Assembly (NCBI GenBank): GCA_009377445.1
Contig: WHUA01000009.1
Location: 62,001 to 126,000 of the forward strand
Source: Alphaproteobacteria bacterium
Lineage (GTDB): Bacteria > Pseudomonadota > Alphaproteobacteria > UBA8366
Length of the DNA stretch: 64,000 nucleotides
Direction of reading: 5' to 3'
This document shows, piece by piece, positions 50,582 through 58,803 of the stretch. The position numbers and the translations under genes are program-made. Positions within the stretch are counted from its first letter, which is position 1. Each line of letters starts with the position of its first letter. The notes beneath the pieces are model-generated. The model saw only the letters and a program-made list of their open reading frames with translations. It had not been told where the DNA came from and did not search any database.

Positions 50582-50752
50582 TTACGCGGCGAAGTCCCAG
50601 TTGGCGGCGCCCTCCATCGGGATGCCGAACACGATCAGGAGATACGCCACGAGAATCGCCACGCCGGCCGCCGCTGCGGTCCAGTACCACGCCTTGGCAT
50701 GGCGAAACGCTTCGGGAAGATGCATCTCTGGCAGATGTAGAAAGTGAGCCAT
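50582..50752 (-). CDS. Small single-pass membrane protein (56 residues)
   Basis: An ATG at 50752 is preceded by GGAGG at ideal spacing. The 56 residues begin MAHFLHLPEMHLPEAFRHAK, then a single hydrophobic helix (AGVAILVAYLLIVFGIP) and a short end with NWDFAA. This layout resembles small cytochrome oxidase-like or assembly subunits, but no definite family is recognised. No partner genes lie nearby. Confidence 0.6.
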   Translation of the reverse strand: MAHFLHLPEMHLPEAFRHAKAWYWTAAAAGVAILVAYLLIVFGIPMEGAANWDFAA

Positions 50753-50905
50753 GTTTGCCTCCGTCGAACGAGGCCGTGAACGCTCACGGCCGGACAGGGA
50801 GACGTCTCCGGTCTTCGGCCTATAGGCTCGGACAGGAAAATAGCGCGAAAGCGGCGGAAATCAAGGCTGTCCAGTTAAGTCGAGCCCAATTAGACATGAC
50901 GGCGC

Positions 50906-50994
50906 CATGGACACCCCGGACAAGCCGGGGTGTGACGGTTCTTTTTTAGTTTCAGTCAGTTATCGTCATGCCGCGGCTTGTCCGCGGCATCCAT
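50906..50994. repeat. Twin-hairpin repeat, copy B
   Basis: ACACCCCGG/CCGGGGTGT, TTTTTT, then ATGCCGCGG/CCGCGGCAT. Note the first stem has changed on both sides compared with copy A (CGCGG to CCCGG), keeping base-pairing. Confidence 0.75.
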
Positions 50995-51102
50995 TCTTCG
51001 ACCGGCAATCACGCCGGATGTTGGAGTCCGGCGTGGCTTTTCCCGCTTGGATGCCAATATCGAGAGCCGCTCTCCCGAGCGGCAAGACAAAGCGAAGGCG
51101 GA

Positions 51103-51179
51103 TGGTCGGGGAGACTGGATTCGAACCAGCGACATCTTGCTCCCAAAGCAAGCACTCTACCAGACTGAGCTACTCCCCG
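51103..51179 (-). tRNA. tRNA-Pro (anticodon TGG)
   Basis: A 77-nt cloverleaf on the minus strand: CGGGGAG pairs with CTCCCCG, CCA is encoded, and the anticodon stem CTTGC/GCAAG presents TTTGGGA with anticodon TGG. T-loop TTCGAAT. Confidence 0.95.
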
Positions 51180-51304
51180 GCCTGGCAGGAACCTAGGGAT
51201 TCCGGGCCGATTCCGCAAGCGCGGCGCATGGCCGAATCGATGCAACCTTTACGGGAGCCGCGCGTATATACCATCGTGCAGGGCGGCATCCGAGGGACAC
51301 GCGC

Positions 51305-51871
51305 ATGGACTCGACGGTCATCGTCCGGAGGGAGGACGGCTCTTCCGACACCTGGGAGTGCCGGGACATCGCGCTCGGGGAGATACTGACGCGGGAGCGG
51401 CGCTCCCCGCTGGGCGAGGCCTATCTTCTCTGGTCGGATTTCGTCCACCCGTCGATGATGCTGGATTCCGCGCCGGCCCCGGAGACGGAAGAAGCGGACA
51501 GCGCAAGCGGCGGCAGCGGCATCGCGCTCGCCGGCGTCTTCCGCCTGGACTGCGCGCGGCGGAACCCGTTCGACTTCCGCATCGCCCTGCCCGGCCGCCC
51601 GCACCCGGGCATCCGGATCGGCGACATCGCCCCCGACCACATGCGCCGCGTGCTGGCGCGCGACATGAGCTATGCCAAGGGCTGCCGCGTTCCCGTCTAC
51701 CAGCACATCCGCCAGCGCATCGGCGGCGTGTCGCGCGAATGCTTCCGCCTGCTGCTTCCGGTGCTCGGCGCCGCCGGCCAAGTGAGCGAGATCTACGGCT
51801 TCTGCCGGCCGGCCTTGGCCGCGCGCGAGGCCAAGGCCGGAATTTGCCCCCGCCTCCTTCCCGGCGCATGA
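51305..51871 (+). CDS. PAS_5-like hypothetical protein
   Basis: A 188-residue protein without signal peptide. The segment RRNPFDFRIALPGRPHPGIRIGDIAPDH and the end SRECFRLLLPVLGAAGQVSEIYGFCRP resemble the alphaproteobacterial PAS family seen at the left edge of the window, in which a short beta strand near RLLLPL and a closing strand are typical. The match is partial and it may be only a distant member. It is followed 39 nt later by the crotonase gene. Confidence 0.6.
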   Translation: MDSTVIVRREDGSSDTWECRDIALGEILTRERRSPLGEAYLLWSDFVHPSMMLDSAPAPETEEADSASGGSGIALAGVFRLDCARRNPFDFRIALPGRPHPGIRIGDIAPDHMRRVLARDMSYAKGCRVPVYQHIRQRIGGVSRECFRLLLPVLGAAGQVSEIYGFCRPALAAREAKAGICPRLLPGA

Positions 51872-51910
51872 TTGGGGTCATTCCTTCGACCCCTCCAGGA
51901 GACTACCGCC

Positions 51911-52702
51911 ATGCCCGTTACCTACGAGAAGCACGACAAAGTCGGCGTGCTCACGCTGAGCCGCCCGGAGGCGCGCAACGCCTGGGGCCCGGACTTCTAT
52001 GAAGCCGTCGTCGACTACTTCGCCGAGATGGAGGCGGACGACGAGGTGAGCTGCGCCGTCATCACCGGCGACGACCGGGGCGGCGCGTTCTCCGCCGGCG
52101 CGAACCTGAAGAACCCGAAGACGCATTCGCTGAACACGATGGCGGAGTTCATCAAGGAGCGCCTGCCGAGCCGCCACAAGAACCCGTTCACCATCCTCGG
52201 CCAGTTCCCGAAGCCGGTGATCGCCGCGGTCAACGGCTACGCCATCGGCATCGGCTGCATCGTCACCTACTGCTGCGACCTGATCGTCGCGTCGGAAAAG
52301 GCGGAGTGGCGGCTGACCCAGGCCGGGCTCGGCATCATGCCGGCCTACGGCGGCTCGGCGCGCCTGGCGCGCTGGGTCGGCAAGGGGCACGCGATGAAGC
52401 TGGCGCTCGGCTTTCCGCTCAAGGCGGAGGAGGCCTACCGCATCGGCCTCGCGCAATGGCTCGTGCCGCACGCGCAGCTTATGGAGAAGACGATGGAGGT
52501 CGCGGGCCACATCGCCTCGCTGCCGCCGCTGGCGTCCCGCATGGTGAAGGAGTCGCTGACCCACGGCCTCGACGTGCCCAACATCGCCGACGCCTCGCTC
52601 ACCGACCTCTACCGCTTCATGGCGCTGGAGTTCACCGAGGACAAGGCGGAGGCGCACCAGGCCTGGCGCGAAAAGCGGAAGCCGGCGTTCAAGGGGGAGT
52701 GA
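51911..52702 (+). CDS. Crotonase-fold enzyme (enoyl-CoA hydratase/isomerase family)
   Basis: A 263-residue crotonase. The oxyanion loops are visible: GGAFSAGANL (about 56) and the GYAIGIGCIVTYCCD helix (about 108). By my alignment the two glutamates used by enoyl-CoA hydratase are missing: the first (E144 in rat) is isoleucine in GCIVTYCC and the second (E164) is glutamine in RLTQAGLG. So simple hydration is unlikely; isomerase, hydrolase or decarboxylase chemistry on a CoA ester is possible. No CoA ligase is adjacent. Confidence 0.82.
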   Translation: MPVTYEKHDKVGVLTLSRPEARNAWGPDFYEAVVDYFAEMEADDEVSCAVITGDDRGGAFSAGANLKNPKTHSLNTMAEFIKERLPSRHKNPFTILGQFPKPVIAAVNGYAIGIGCIVTYCCDLIVASEKAEWRLTQAGLGIMPAYGGSARLARWVGKGHAMKLALGFPLKAEEAYRIGLAQWLVPHAQLMEKTMEVAGHIASLPPLASRMVKESLTHGLDVPNIADASLTDLYRFMALEFTEDKAEAHQAWREKRKPAFKGE

Positions 52703-52716
52703 GGGACCGCTGGTTA

Positions 52717-52844
52717 CCCTCTCCGCCGGAGTGGCGGAGAGGGTGGCGCGCGAAGCGCGCCGGGTGAGGTGTCGATCGAGCTGATGGCCGTGCCAACCCC
52801 CACCTCTCCCTGGCCCTCTCCGCCCCCGAGGGGCAGAGAGGGAA
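52717..52844. repeat. GC-rich dispersed hairpin repeat, copy 2
   Basis: Second copy of 23777-23909 in the same orientation, in the gap between convergent crotonase and TauD-like genes. Confidence 0.75.
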
Positions 52845-52851
52845 GTGTGCC

Positions 52852-53712
52852 CTACGCCGGCGCCGTGCCCCTGAGGCACGTGCGGTGCAGCACCCGCGGG
52901 AACAAAGCCGCGTCGAAGTTCTGGTCGGCGCGGTGGACGAGGCAGCGGTTGTCCCACATCAGCATGTCGCCCTTGCGCCATTTGTGGCGGTAGGTGAACC
53001 GCTCGGCTGTGGCGAATTCCTCGAGCGCGATGACCTTCGCCCGGCCCTCGTCGAAGGACATGCCGTCGAGATGGGACGCATGGCCGCCGAGGAACAGGCT
53101 CTTCCGTCCCGTCTCCGGATGGGTGCGGGCCAGCGGATGGCTCATCGGCGGCGCGGCGATCCGGTCTTCCTCGGGCACCTTGTAGCCGTCCTTGTGCAGC
53201 CGCGAGTGCTCCCAGCTATGGACCACGCGCACGCCCTCCAGCGCGGCCTTCTCCGCCGCCGGCAGCGCCTCGTAGGCGGCGTACATGTTGGCGAAGCAGG
53301 TGTCGCCGCCGTTCGGCGGCATCGTCACGGCGTGCAGGAAGGTCGCCAGCGACGGCAGCGGCCGGAACGACTTGTCCGAATGCCACCCGGTCGAGCCGAT
53401 CTTGCCGGCCGGCTTGCCGTCCGGCCCGAGGTTGCTCACCACGTGCAGCAGCGCGATCTCCGCGCCGCGGTTGCGGGCCATGTGCTCTTCCAGCGTGCCG
53501 AACTGCTCGGTGAAGGCGATCTGCTCCTCCTTGCCGAGAGTCTGCTCGCGGAACACCAGCACCTGATATTCGAGGAACGCATCATAGACGGCGTCGCGCG
53601 TCGCCGTGTCGAGCGGCCGGCGCAGGTCGAGGCCGACGACCTCGGCGGCCATGAGCGGCGAAAGCGGCCGAACGTCGAAAGACTGGGCTTCTGGCTTGGC
53701 GGTCATGGACAT
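52852..53712 (-). CDS. TauD/TfdA-family 2-oxoglutarate dioxygenase
   Basis: A 286-residue non-haem Fe(II) dioxygenase. The facial triad is H111 and D113 in GWHSDKSF and the distal histidine at about 260 in CLVHRADQNF; the 2-oxoglutarate arginine follows near 276 in RVLHRT. The family oxidises sulfonates, chlorophenoxy acids and other side chains; the substrate is open. No transporter or sulfonate genes are adjacent. Confidence 0.87.
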   Translation of the reverse strand: MSMTAKPEAQSFDVRPLSPLMAAEVVGLDLRRPLDTATRDAVYDAFLEYQVLVFREQTLGKEEQIAFTEQFGTLEEHMARNRGAEIALLHVVSNLGPDGKPAGKIGSTGWHSDKSFRPLPSLATFLHAVTMPPNGGDTCFANMYAAYEALPAAEKAALEGVRVVHSWEHSRLHKDGYKVPEEDRIAAPPMSHPLARTHPETGRKSLFLGGHASHLDGMSFDEGRAKVIALEEFATAERFTYRHKWRKGDMLMWDNRCLVHRADQNFDAALFPRVLHRTCLRGTAPA

Positions 53713-53785
53713 GTGGGGGAGCCTCCGGGTTGCCCCCTATTCTCGCGCTTTCCCCCGGCGGCGTCCAATCGGCGGGCCGGCCCCC

Positions 53786-54766
53786 CTACCCCACCTCCAC
53801 CACGGCGTTGCCGATCAGGCGGCCGCTCTCGACCGCCTCGTGCGCCTCGACGATGCGGTCGAGCGTGAAGCGCTCGGCGATCAGGGTTTCGATCCGCCTC
53901 GCCTTCAGCATCTTCGCGAGGTCGGCCTTGGCCGCGCGCAGCACCTCCGGCGGCAGGGCGTAGACGTTGTAGAAGTACATCACCGCCTGCTTGACCCGCA
54001 GCGCGCGGGATTCGAAGGCGGCCAGCGCCTCGTCCGAGCCGTAGACGGTTATCCGGCCGGCGTAGGCCATCAGCTTGTCCAGCATCTTGCCGTTGGCGCT
54101 CAGGTTCACCTCGATGTAATGGTCGACGCCCTTGCCGCCGGTGATTTTCGCCACCGCGGCGGGGACGTCCTCGCTGCGGTAGTTGACGGTGTGGTCCGCG
54201 CCCGCTTCCCGCGCCGCCTTGGCCTTGGCGTCCGAGCTGACGCTGGCGATCACCGTCGCGCCCTTGGCCTTGGCGATCTGCACCGCGTAATGGCCGACCG
54301 CGCCCGCGCCGCCGGTGACGAAGACCGTCTTGCCCGCAACCGGCCCGGCGACCATGACGCCGTGATAGGCGGTCAGCAGCGGCACGCCGAAGCAGGCGCC
54401 TTCATCGAAGCCGTAACCATCCGGCAGCGGCTCGGCGTCCGCGGCCGGCGCGGCCACCAGCTCGGCCGCCGTGCCGAGCGGCTTCGTCCAGTCCGTGTTG
54501 TGCAGCCAGACGCGCTCGCCGACGCGGCGCTGGTCCACGCCCGCGCCCACCGCGACGATCTCGCCCGCGCCGTCGTTGTGGACGACCACCTTGCCGAGCG
54601 ACGGCCGGCCGGACGATCCGCCGCGCGTCTTCACGTCCGACGGATTGACGCCCGAGACGCGGATGCGCACCAGCACCTCGCCCTCCTTCGGGCTCGGGTC
54701 GGGAAGCTCTCCCAGCTTCAGCACCTCGCGTGCGGGTCCGGTCCGTTCGAAGTACGCAGCCTTCAT
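53786..54766 (-). CDS. Zinc-type NADPH:quinone oxidoreductase
   Basis: A 326-residue MDR-family protein of the QOR group: KAAYFERTGPAREVLKLGELP at the start and the NADPH loop GGAGAVGHYAVQIAKAKG near 152-169. No structural or catalytic zinc cysteines are seen, fitting quinone reductases instead of alcohol dehydrogenases. It reduces quinones or enones with NADPH. A twin-hairpin repeat lies between its start and the next gene. Confidence 0.85.
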   Translation of the reverse strand: MKAAYFERTGPAREVLKLGELPDPSPKEGEVLVRIRVSGVNPSDVKTRGGSSGRPSLGKVVVHNDGAGEIVAVGAGVDQRRVGERVWLHNTDWTKPLGTAAELVAAPAADAEPLPDGYGFDEGACFGVPLLTAYHGVMVAGPVAGKTVFVTGGAGAVGHYAVQIAKAKGATVIASVSSDAKAKAAREAGADHTVNYRSEDVPAAVAKITGGKGVDHYIEVNLSANGKMLDKLMAYAGRITVYGSDEALAAFESRALRVKQAVMYFYNVYALPPEVLRAAKADLAKMLKARRIETLIAERFTLDRIVEAHEAVESGRLIGNAVVEVG

Positions 54767-54784
54767 TGTCTCGCCCTCTTTCTT

Positions 54785-54847
54785 TCGTCATGCCGCGGCT
54801 TGTCCGCGGCATCCATGGACACCGCGGACAAGCCGCAGTGTGACGAA
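54785..54847. repeat. Twin-hairpin repeat, copy C with halves swapped
   Basis: ATGCCGCGG/CCGCGGCAT comes first here, then ACACCGCGG/CCGCAGTGT. It lies 18 nt upstream of the quinone oxidoreductase start. Confidence 0.7.
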
Positions 54848-54871
54848 ACTATATGGCAAGATGGCGAAAAG

Positions 54872-55816
54872 TCACTCCTCCGGCGGCGGCGTGATCCCGG
54901 CCTGGGCGGTGATGATGCCGTAGTGCTGCGGGCGGCGGTGGCGGGCGAAGGCGAACATGTTCTCCTTGCCGTGCTTGCAGAGGTCGAGGTCGCAGTCGTG
55001 CACCAGTAGCTCGTCCTCCTTCGTCTTCGCCTGCTCGACGATCCGGCCGTTGGGATCGACGATGACGCTGGAGCCGATCAGGCCCGCGCCGTCCTCGATC
55101 CCGGCCTTGGCGACGGCCACCACCCAGGTGGCGTTCTGGTACGCCCCCGCCTGGGCGGCGAGGTTGCTGTGGAAGACGCGCAGCGCCTCGCTCTCGTCGC
55201 CGCCGTTCGGGTCGTGCGCCGCCGAGTTGTAGCCGATCGTCACCAGCTCGACGCCCTGCAGGCCCATGACGCGGAAGGTTTCGGGCCAGCGGCGGTCGTT
55301 GCAGATCGCCATGCCGACGATGCCGCCGAAGGCGCGGAACACCGGAAGGCCGAGGTTGCCGTACTCGAAATAGCGCTTCTCGAGCTGCTGCCATTTGAGC
55401 GCGGGGCGGAGCTCCTCCGATCCGGGCAGGTGCACCTTGCGGTACTTGCCGGCGATTTTGCCGTCGGCCCCCACGAGCACGGCGGCGTTGTACCGGCGGA
55501 TCTTCTCCTCCTCCACGGTCAGCTCGGCATAGCCGAGGTAGAATCCGATGCCGAGGCGCTTCGCCTCGTCGAACAGCGGCATCGTCTCCGGCCCCGGCAT
55601 CTCGCGCTCGAAATACTCGTCGATCTCGGCCTGGCTCTCCATGAACCAGCGCGGGAAGAAGGTGGTGAGCGCCAGCTCCGGGAAGACGATCAGCTTGGCG
55701 CCCTCCGCCGCCGCCTGCCGCATCAGGGCGAGCAGCCGCTCCACCGCCTGCTTCCGCGTGTCCTTCAACTGGATCGGCCCAAGCTGGCCCGCCGCCACCC
55801 GCAACATCCGCGCCAT
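54872..55816 (-). CDS. N-carbamoyl-D-amino acid hydrolase
   Basis: A 314-residue nitrilase-superfamily enzyme hydrolysing N-carbamoyl-D-amino acids to D-amino acid, CO2 and ammonia. The triad is E47 (FPELALTTF), K127 (YRKVHLPG) and C172 (AICNDRRWPE). These are within one residue of the Agrobacterium enzyme, and AGYQN-type (AGAYQNATW) and HRRPQHYG also match. An ATG at 55816 with a matching N-terminus is preferred over 55837. No hydantoinase gene is adjacent, though this enzyme often pairs with one. Confidence 0.9.
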   Translation of the reverse strand: MARMLRVAAGQLGPIQLKDTRKQAVERLLALMRQAAAEGAKLIVFPELALTTFFPRWFMESQAEIDEYFEREMPGPETMPLFDEAKRLGIGFYLGYAELTVEEEKIRRYNAAVLVGADGKIAGKYRKVHLPGSEELRPALKWQQLEKRYFEYGNLGLPVFRAFGGIVGMAICNDRRWPETFRVMGLQGVELVTIGYNSAAHDPNGGDESEALRVFHSNLAAQAGAYQNATWVVAVAKAGIEDGAGLIGSSVIVDPNGRIVEQAKTKEDELLVHDCDLDLCKHGKENMFAFARHRRPQHYGIITAQAGITPPPEE

Positions 55817-55837
55817 TCCCAAGTCCTCGTGCGTCAA

Positions 55838-56170
55838 AGTTCCTGAATATCAATTGTACAGCGAACCGCGATATCCGTGCCATGGCGAGCGGCCCTTCCC
55901 TCCGCAGCGATTGGGACAAGCGGCGTGCGTGCTTCGACAGGCTCAGCATGAGGTTTTTCTCTATGCCATGAAGATTGCCCCTCATCCTGAGCCAGTCGAA
56001 GGACGCACGACTTTCGTGCAAGATACGCAAATGTCGGCACGACGCTGGTGTCGAAGACGCAGAGCTTCTCGCAGCACCGGCGCGAGGAAAGCATTGAGCC
56101 GGACAGCCGGGCCGCATAGCATCCTAGCCAGAAATCAGAATACCGGACAAAGAACAGGCAGGAAACGACC
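55838..56170. other. Spacer of about 330 nt with one composite repeat
   Basis: Divergent genes flank it, so it must hold both promoters. It contains an inverted copy of the composite repeat (55911-56010). Nothing else recognisable. Confidence 0.5.
55911..56010. repeat. Composite dispersed repeat, inverted copy
   Basis: On the minus strand this reads like 10541-10650: CTTCGACTGGCTCAGGATGAGG, GGCAATCTTCATGGCATAGAG, then CCTCATGCTGAGCCTGTCGAAG and CACGC.CCGCTTG.CCCA. Confidence 0.8.
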
Positions 56171-57043
56171 ATGCGCATCGGCGTCGCGTTCCCGACGACC
56201 GAGATCGGAACGGACCCGGCCGCCATTCGCGACTTCGCCCAGGCCGCCGAAGATCTCGGTTACGATCACATCACAATCATCGACCACGTGCTGCAGGCAG
56301 GGAAGCCGGCCGCCGACGACTGGCGCGCGTATTACAGCCGGGACAACATGTTCCACGAGCCGATGGTGACGCTGGGCTTCCTCGCGGCATCGACCCGGCG
56401 CATCGGCATAGCCACCGCGATCCTCATCCTGCCGCAGCGCCCCGCCGTGCTGGTCGCCAAGCAGGCGGCGCAGATCGACGTGCTGTCCGGCGGCCGTCTC
56501 CGCCTCGGCGTCGGGCTCGGCTGGAACGAGCTGGAGTTCGACGCGCTCGGCCAGAACTTCAAGAACCGCGGCCGGCGCATGGTCGAGCAGATCGAGCTGA
56601 TGCGCGCGCTTTGGACCAACGAGCTGGTGACATTCGACGGCGAATGGCACCGCATCGCCGACGCCGGGATCAACCCGCTGCCGGTGCAGCGGCCGATCCC
56701 GGTCTGGGTCGGCGCCTTCGCCGAGCCGGCGATCCGCCGCGCGGCGGCGGTGGCGGACGGCTGGTTCGTCAACCCGCGCGTCGACCCCGACGCCAACGCC
56801 GCCCGTTTGATCGAGATCTTCCGCGAGGCGGCCGTGGCCGCCGGCCGCGATCCGGATCGCCTGGGCCTCGATGCGACGCTGCACCTCGGCGGGCGCGGCT
56901 CGCAGGAATGGGGCGCGCTGGCCGAAGGGTGGAAGGCGCTCGGCGTCTCGCACTGCACCGTGCGGACGATGTATTCCGGCTTCGAGACTCTTGACGAACA
57001 TCTCCAGGCGCTTAGGTCTTTCCGCACTGCCTATCCCGGCTGA
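56171..57043 (+). CDS. LLM-class F420-type oxidoreductase
   Basis: A 290-residue luciferase-like monooxygenase-fold protein. MRIGVAFPTTEIGTDPAAIRDFAQAAEDLGYDHITIIDHVL, then QAAQIDVLSGGRLRLGVGLGWN are the class markers, with RPIPVWVGAFAEPAIRRAA in the C-terminal half. Members use F420 or FMN. Cofactor and substrate are not visible here. It is followed 29 nt later by the TolQ-like gene. Confidence 0.83.
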   Translation: MRIGVAFPTTEIGTDPAAIRDFAQAAEDLGYDHITIIDHVLQAGKPAADDWRAYYSRDNMFHEPMVTLGFLAASTRRIGIATAILILPQRPAVLVAKQAAQIDVLSGGRLRLGVGLGWNELEFDALGQNFKNRGRRMVEQIELMRALWTNELVTFDGEWHRIADAGINPLPVQRPIPVWVGAFAEPAIRRAAAVADGWFVNPRVDPDANAARLIEIFREAAVAAGRDPDRLGLDATLHLGGRGSQEWGALAEGWKALGVSHCTVRTMYSGFETLDEHLQALRSFRTAYPG

Positions 57044-57072
57044 ACCCGATACCGGTTGCAACAGAGGCATCA

Positions 57073-57696
57073 ATGAGTTACCGCTATTTATTGCTGGTCC
57101 GCTTCATCTTGATAAACGCGGTCGCGGCCAGCATCGCCTGCGCCATATATTTGCAAGGCTGGCTCGATGGGATGTTCGTGGAGAACACGATCGAGTTCGT
57201 CATGCTCATCGCCGCCGTCTTCGTCTACGGGCTGGCCGTGTGCACCGCGAAGGTATGGCGCACCTGTGCCGAGATCAACGACATCCGGTCCGGCGATCCC
57301 GCGCCCGATTCGAGGGCCGGCAAATATTTCGCCACCATCTACAGAAAGAACGAGGAGAGCCGGTCGATCGGCGCCACCGTGCTGCGCGCCAAGCTGACGA
57401 ACCGCATCACCGGCGTGCGGCATATCGCCAATACGCTGGTCCTGCTGGGCCTCATCGGCACAGTCGTGGGCTTCATCATATCGCTTTCGGCGGTGACCCC
57501 GAATGCCTCCGATTCGGACACCATCGCCCCGGTCATCGCGCAGCTCATCAACGGCATGTCGGTCGCGCTGTATACGACGCTGATCGGCTCCCTGCTGCAC
57601 ATCTGGCTCGTCGTCGACCATCGCATTCTCACGACAGGCACGATCAACCTCTACTCCGCCATCATCGAGCTGGGTGAGAACCGTGGACGAGCATGA
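57073..57696 (+). CDS. MotA/TolQ/ExbB-like proton-channel subunit
   Basis: A 207-residue inner-membrane protein with four helices: about 8-28, 37-59, 118-142 and 158-186, with a cytoplasmic loop between helices 2 and 3. LVLLGLIGTVVGFIISL and MSVALYTTLIGSLLH are the two conserved channel segments of the ExbB/TolQ/MotA family. These proteins form pentamers around a partner helix and use the proton gradient to do mechanical work in the envelope. It is the first gene of a three-gene module and overlaps the next by 23 nt. Confidence 0.82.
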   Translation: MSYRYLLLVRFILINAVAASIACAIYLQGWLDGMFVENTIEFVMLIAAVFVYGLAVCTAKVWRTCAEINDIRSGDPAPDSRAGKYFATIYRKNEESRSIGATVLRAKLTNRITGVRHIANTLVLLGLIGTVVGFIISLSAVTPNASDSDTIAPVIAQLINGMSVALYTTLIGSLLHIWLVVDHRILTTGTINLYSAIIELGENRGRA

Positions 57697-58288
57697 CGAT
57701 TTCGGCGAAGGCGCCGCCGAGACCGTCTTTCGCGACGTCATCTTCCTGACCCTGGTCGGCTTCATCGCCATGGTGATCATGCTGCTGCCGCATATCAAGA
57801 AGGAGTCGTCGGAGGAAGCCAAGGATCACAAGGCGCCGGGCCAGGTCATCGTCGAGATGCAGTGGCCGCCGACGATGCCTTATGACCTCGACCTCTGGGT
57901 CAAGGCGCCCGGCGAGCAGCCGGTCGGGTTCTGGAATCAGGGCGGCATCGTCTTCAACCTGCTGCGCGACGATCTCGGCGACGAAGGCGACGCCACCAAG
58001 CAGAACTACGAAGTCTCCTACAGCCGCGGCATTCCGCAGGGCGAGTACGTCGTGAACATCCACATGTACGGGCCGCTGCCCCGCGGCGTGGTCGTCCCCG
58101 TCATCGTCACGGTCAGCACGCGCCAGGAATACGGCCATACCCGCCAGATCCTGAACAGTACCGTCCGGCTCGACCGCCGCAACCAAGAAGAGACAGCCTT
58201 CAAGTTCCGGCTCACCTCCGAAGGCGACCTGATCAAGGGCAGCGTCAGCACGCTGCGTCATCCCCTCATCACGGGTAACGCCCAATGA
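57674..58288 (+). CDS. ExbD-like single-helix partner with a novel periplasmic domain
   Basis: A 204-residue product (201 if the second GTG at 57683 is used). The N-terminal helix begins FRDVIFLTLVGFIAMVIMLL, placing an aspartate (about D21) where ExbD/TolR/MotB have their proton-carrying aspartate. The outer part is unlike ExbD: YDLDLWVKAPGEQPVGFWNQGG and SRGIPQGEYVVNIHMYG resemble DUF2135/YfaP-like beta-sandwich modules. It overlaps the TolQ-like gene by 23 nt and the third gene by ATGA. I recognise no family with this combination. Confidence 0.72.
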   Translation: MRTVDEHDDFGEGAAETVFRDVIFLTLVGFIAMVIMLLPHIKKESSEEAKDHKAPGQVIVEMQWPPTMPYDLDLWVKAPGEQPVGFWNQGGIVFNLLRDDLGDEGDATKQNYEVSYSRGIPQGEYVVNIHMYGPLPRGVVVPVIVTVSTRQEYGHTRQILNSTVRLDRRNQEETAFKFRLTSEGDLIKGSVSTLRHPLITGNAQ

Positions 58289-58803
58289 ACGCATTGATCT
58301 ACGTTTTCGTCGCCACCGTCGCGGTCGCCGCGGTGCTGGCCACCCTCGCCATCTGGGCGCCGCGCGCGCCGAAGACCCGCTTCGCGGCGTTGCTGGCGAC
58401 CCTGCTGTTCATCCCGCTCGGCTACGTGCAACTCGTGGAGATGCTGGCGCGGCCGAAGCCGATCAACTTCGAATGGTTCCGGCGAGATGTGGAGCAGGCG
58501 CAGATCCTGGGCGCGAGCCTCGACGAAGGCCGGGCGATCTATCTGTGGCTGCGCGTCGACAAGGATATCGAGCCGCGCTACTACGTGCTGCCCTGGAAGC
58601 AGAATGTCGCCGAGAAGCTGGAAGACCTGATCGACAACGCCGTCCGCAACAATACGACCATCATTCTCAAGGAGCCCTTCATCCGCAAGTTCATGAAGGA
58701 CATGGGCGACCTGAATGCCAATATCGTGCCGCCCCCGTTGCCGCCGCAGAAGATGCCGACCCCGCCGCCGCAGATCTTCAATCCGCGCCAGGAGAATATC
58801 TGA
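58285..58803 (+). CDS. Third membrane protein of the TolQ/ExbD-like module
   Basis: A 172-residue protein with two N-terminal helices (about 4-26 and 32-54), then a ~85-residue domain and a Pro-rich tail (VPPPLPPQKMPTPPPQIF). WFRRDVEQAQILGASLDEGRAIYLWLRVDKDIEPRYY is its most distinctive segment. No family recognised. Translational coupling (ATGA) to the ExbD-like gene indicates it works with that protein. Confidence 0.68.
   Translation: MNALIYVFVATVAVAAVLATLAIWAPRAPKTRFAALLATLLFIPLGYVQLVEMLARPKPINFEWFRRDVEQAQILGASLDEGRAIYLWLRVDKDIEPRYYVLPWKQNVAEKLEDLIDNAVRNNTTIILKEPFIRKFMKDMGDLNANIVPPPLPPQKMPTPPPQIFNPRQENI

Noticed and set aside
57073..58803. Zorya-type defence system
   Set aside because: MotA-like and ExbD-like genes fit superficially, but the partner lacks an OmpA-like domain and no ZorC/D/E helicase or nuclease genes follow.
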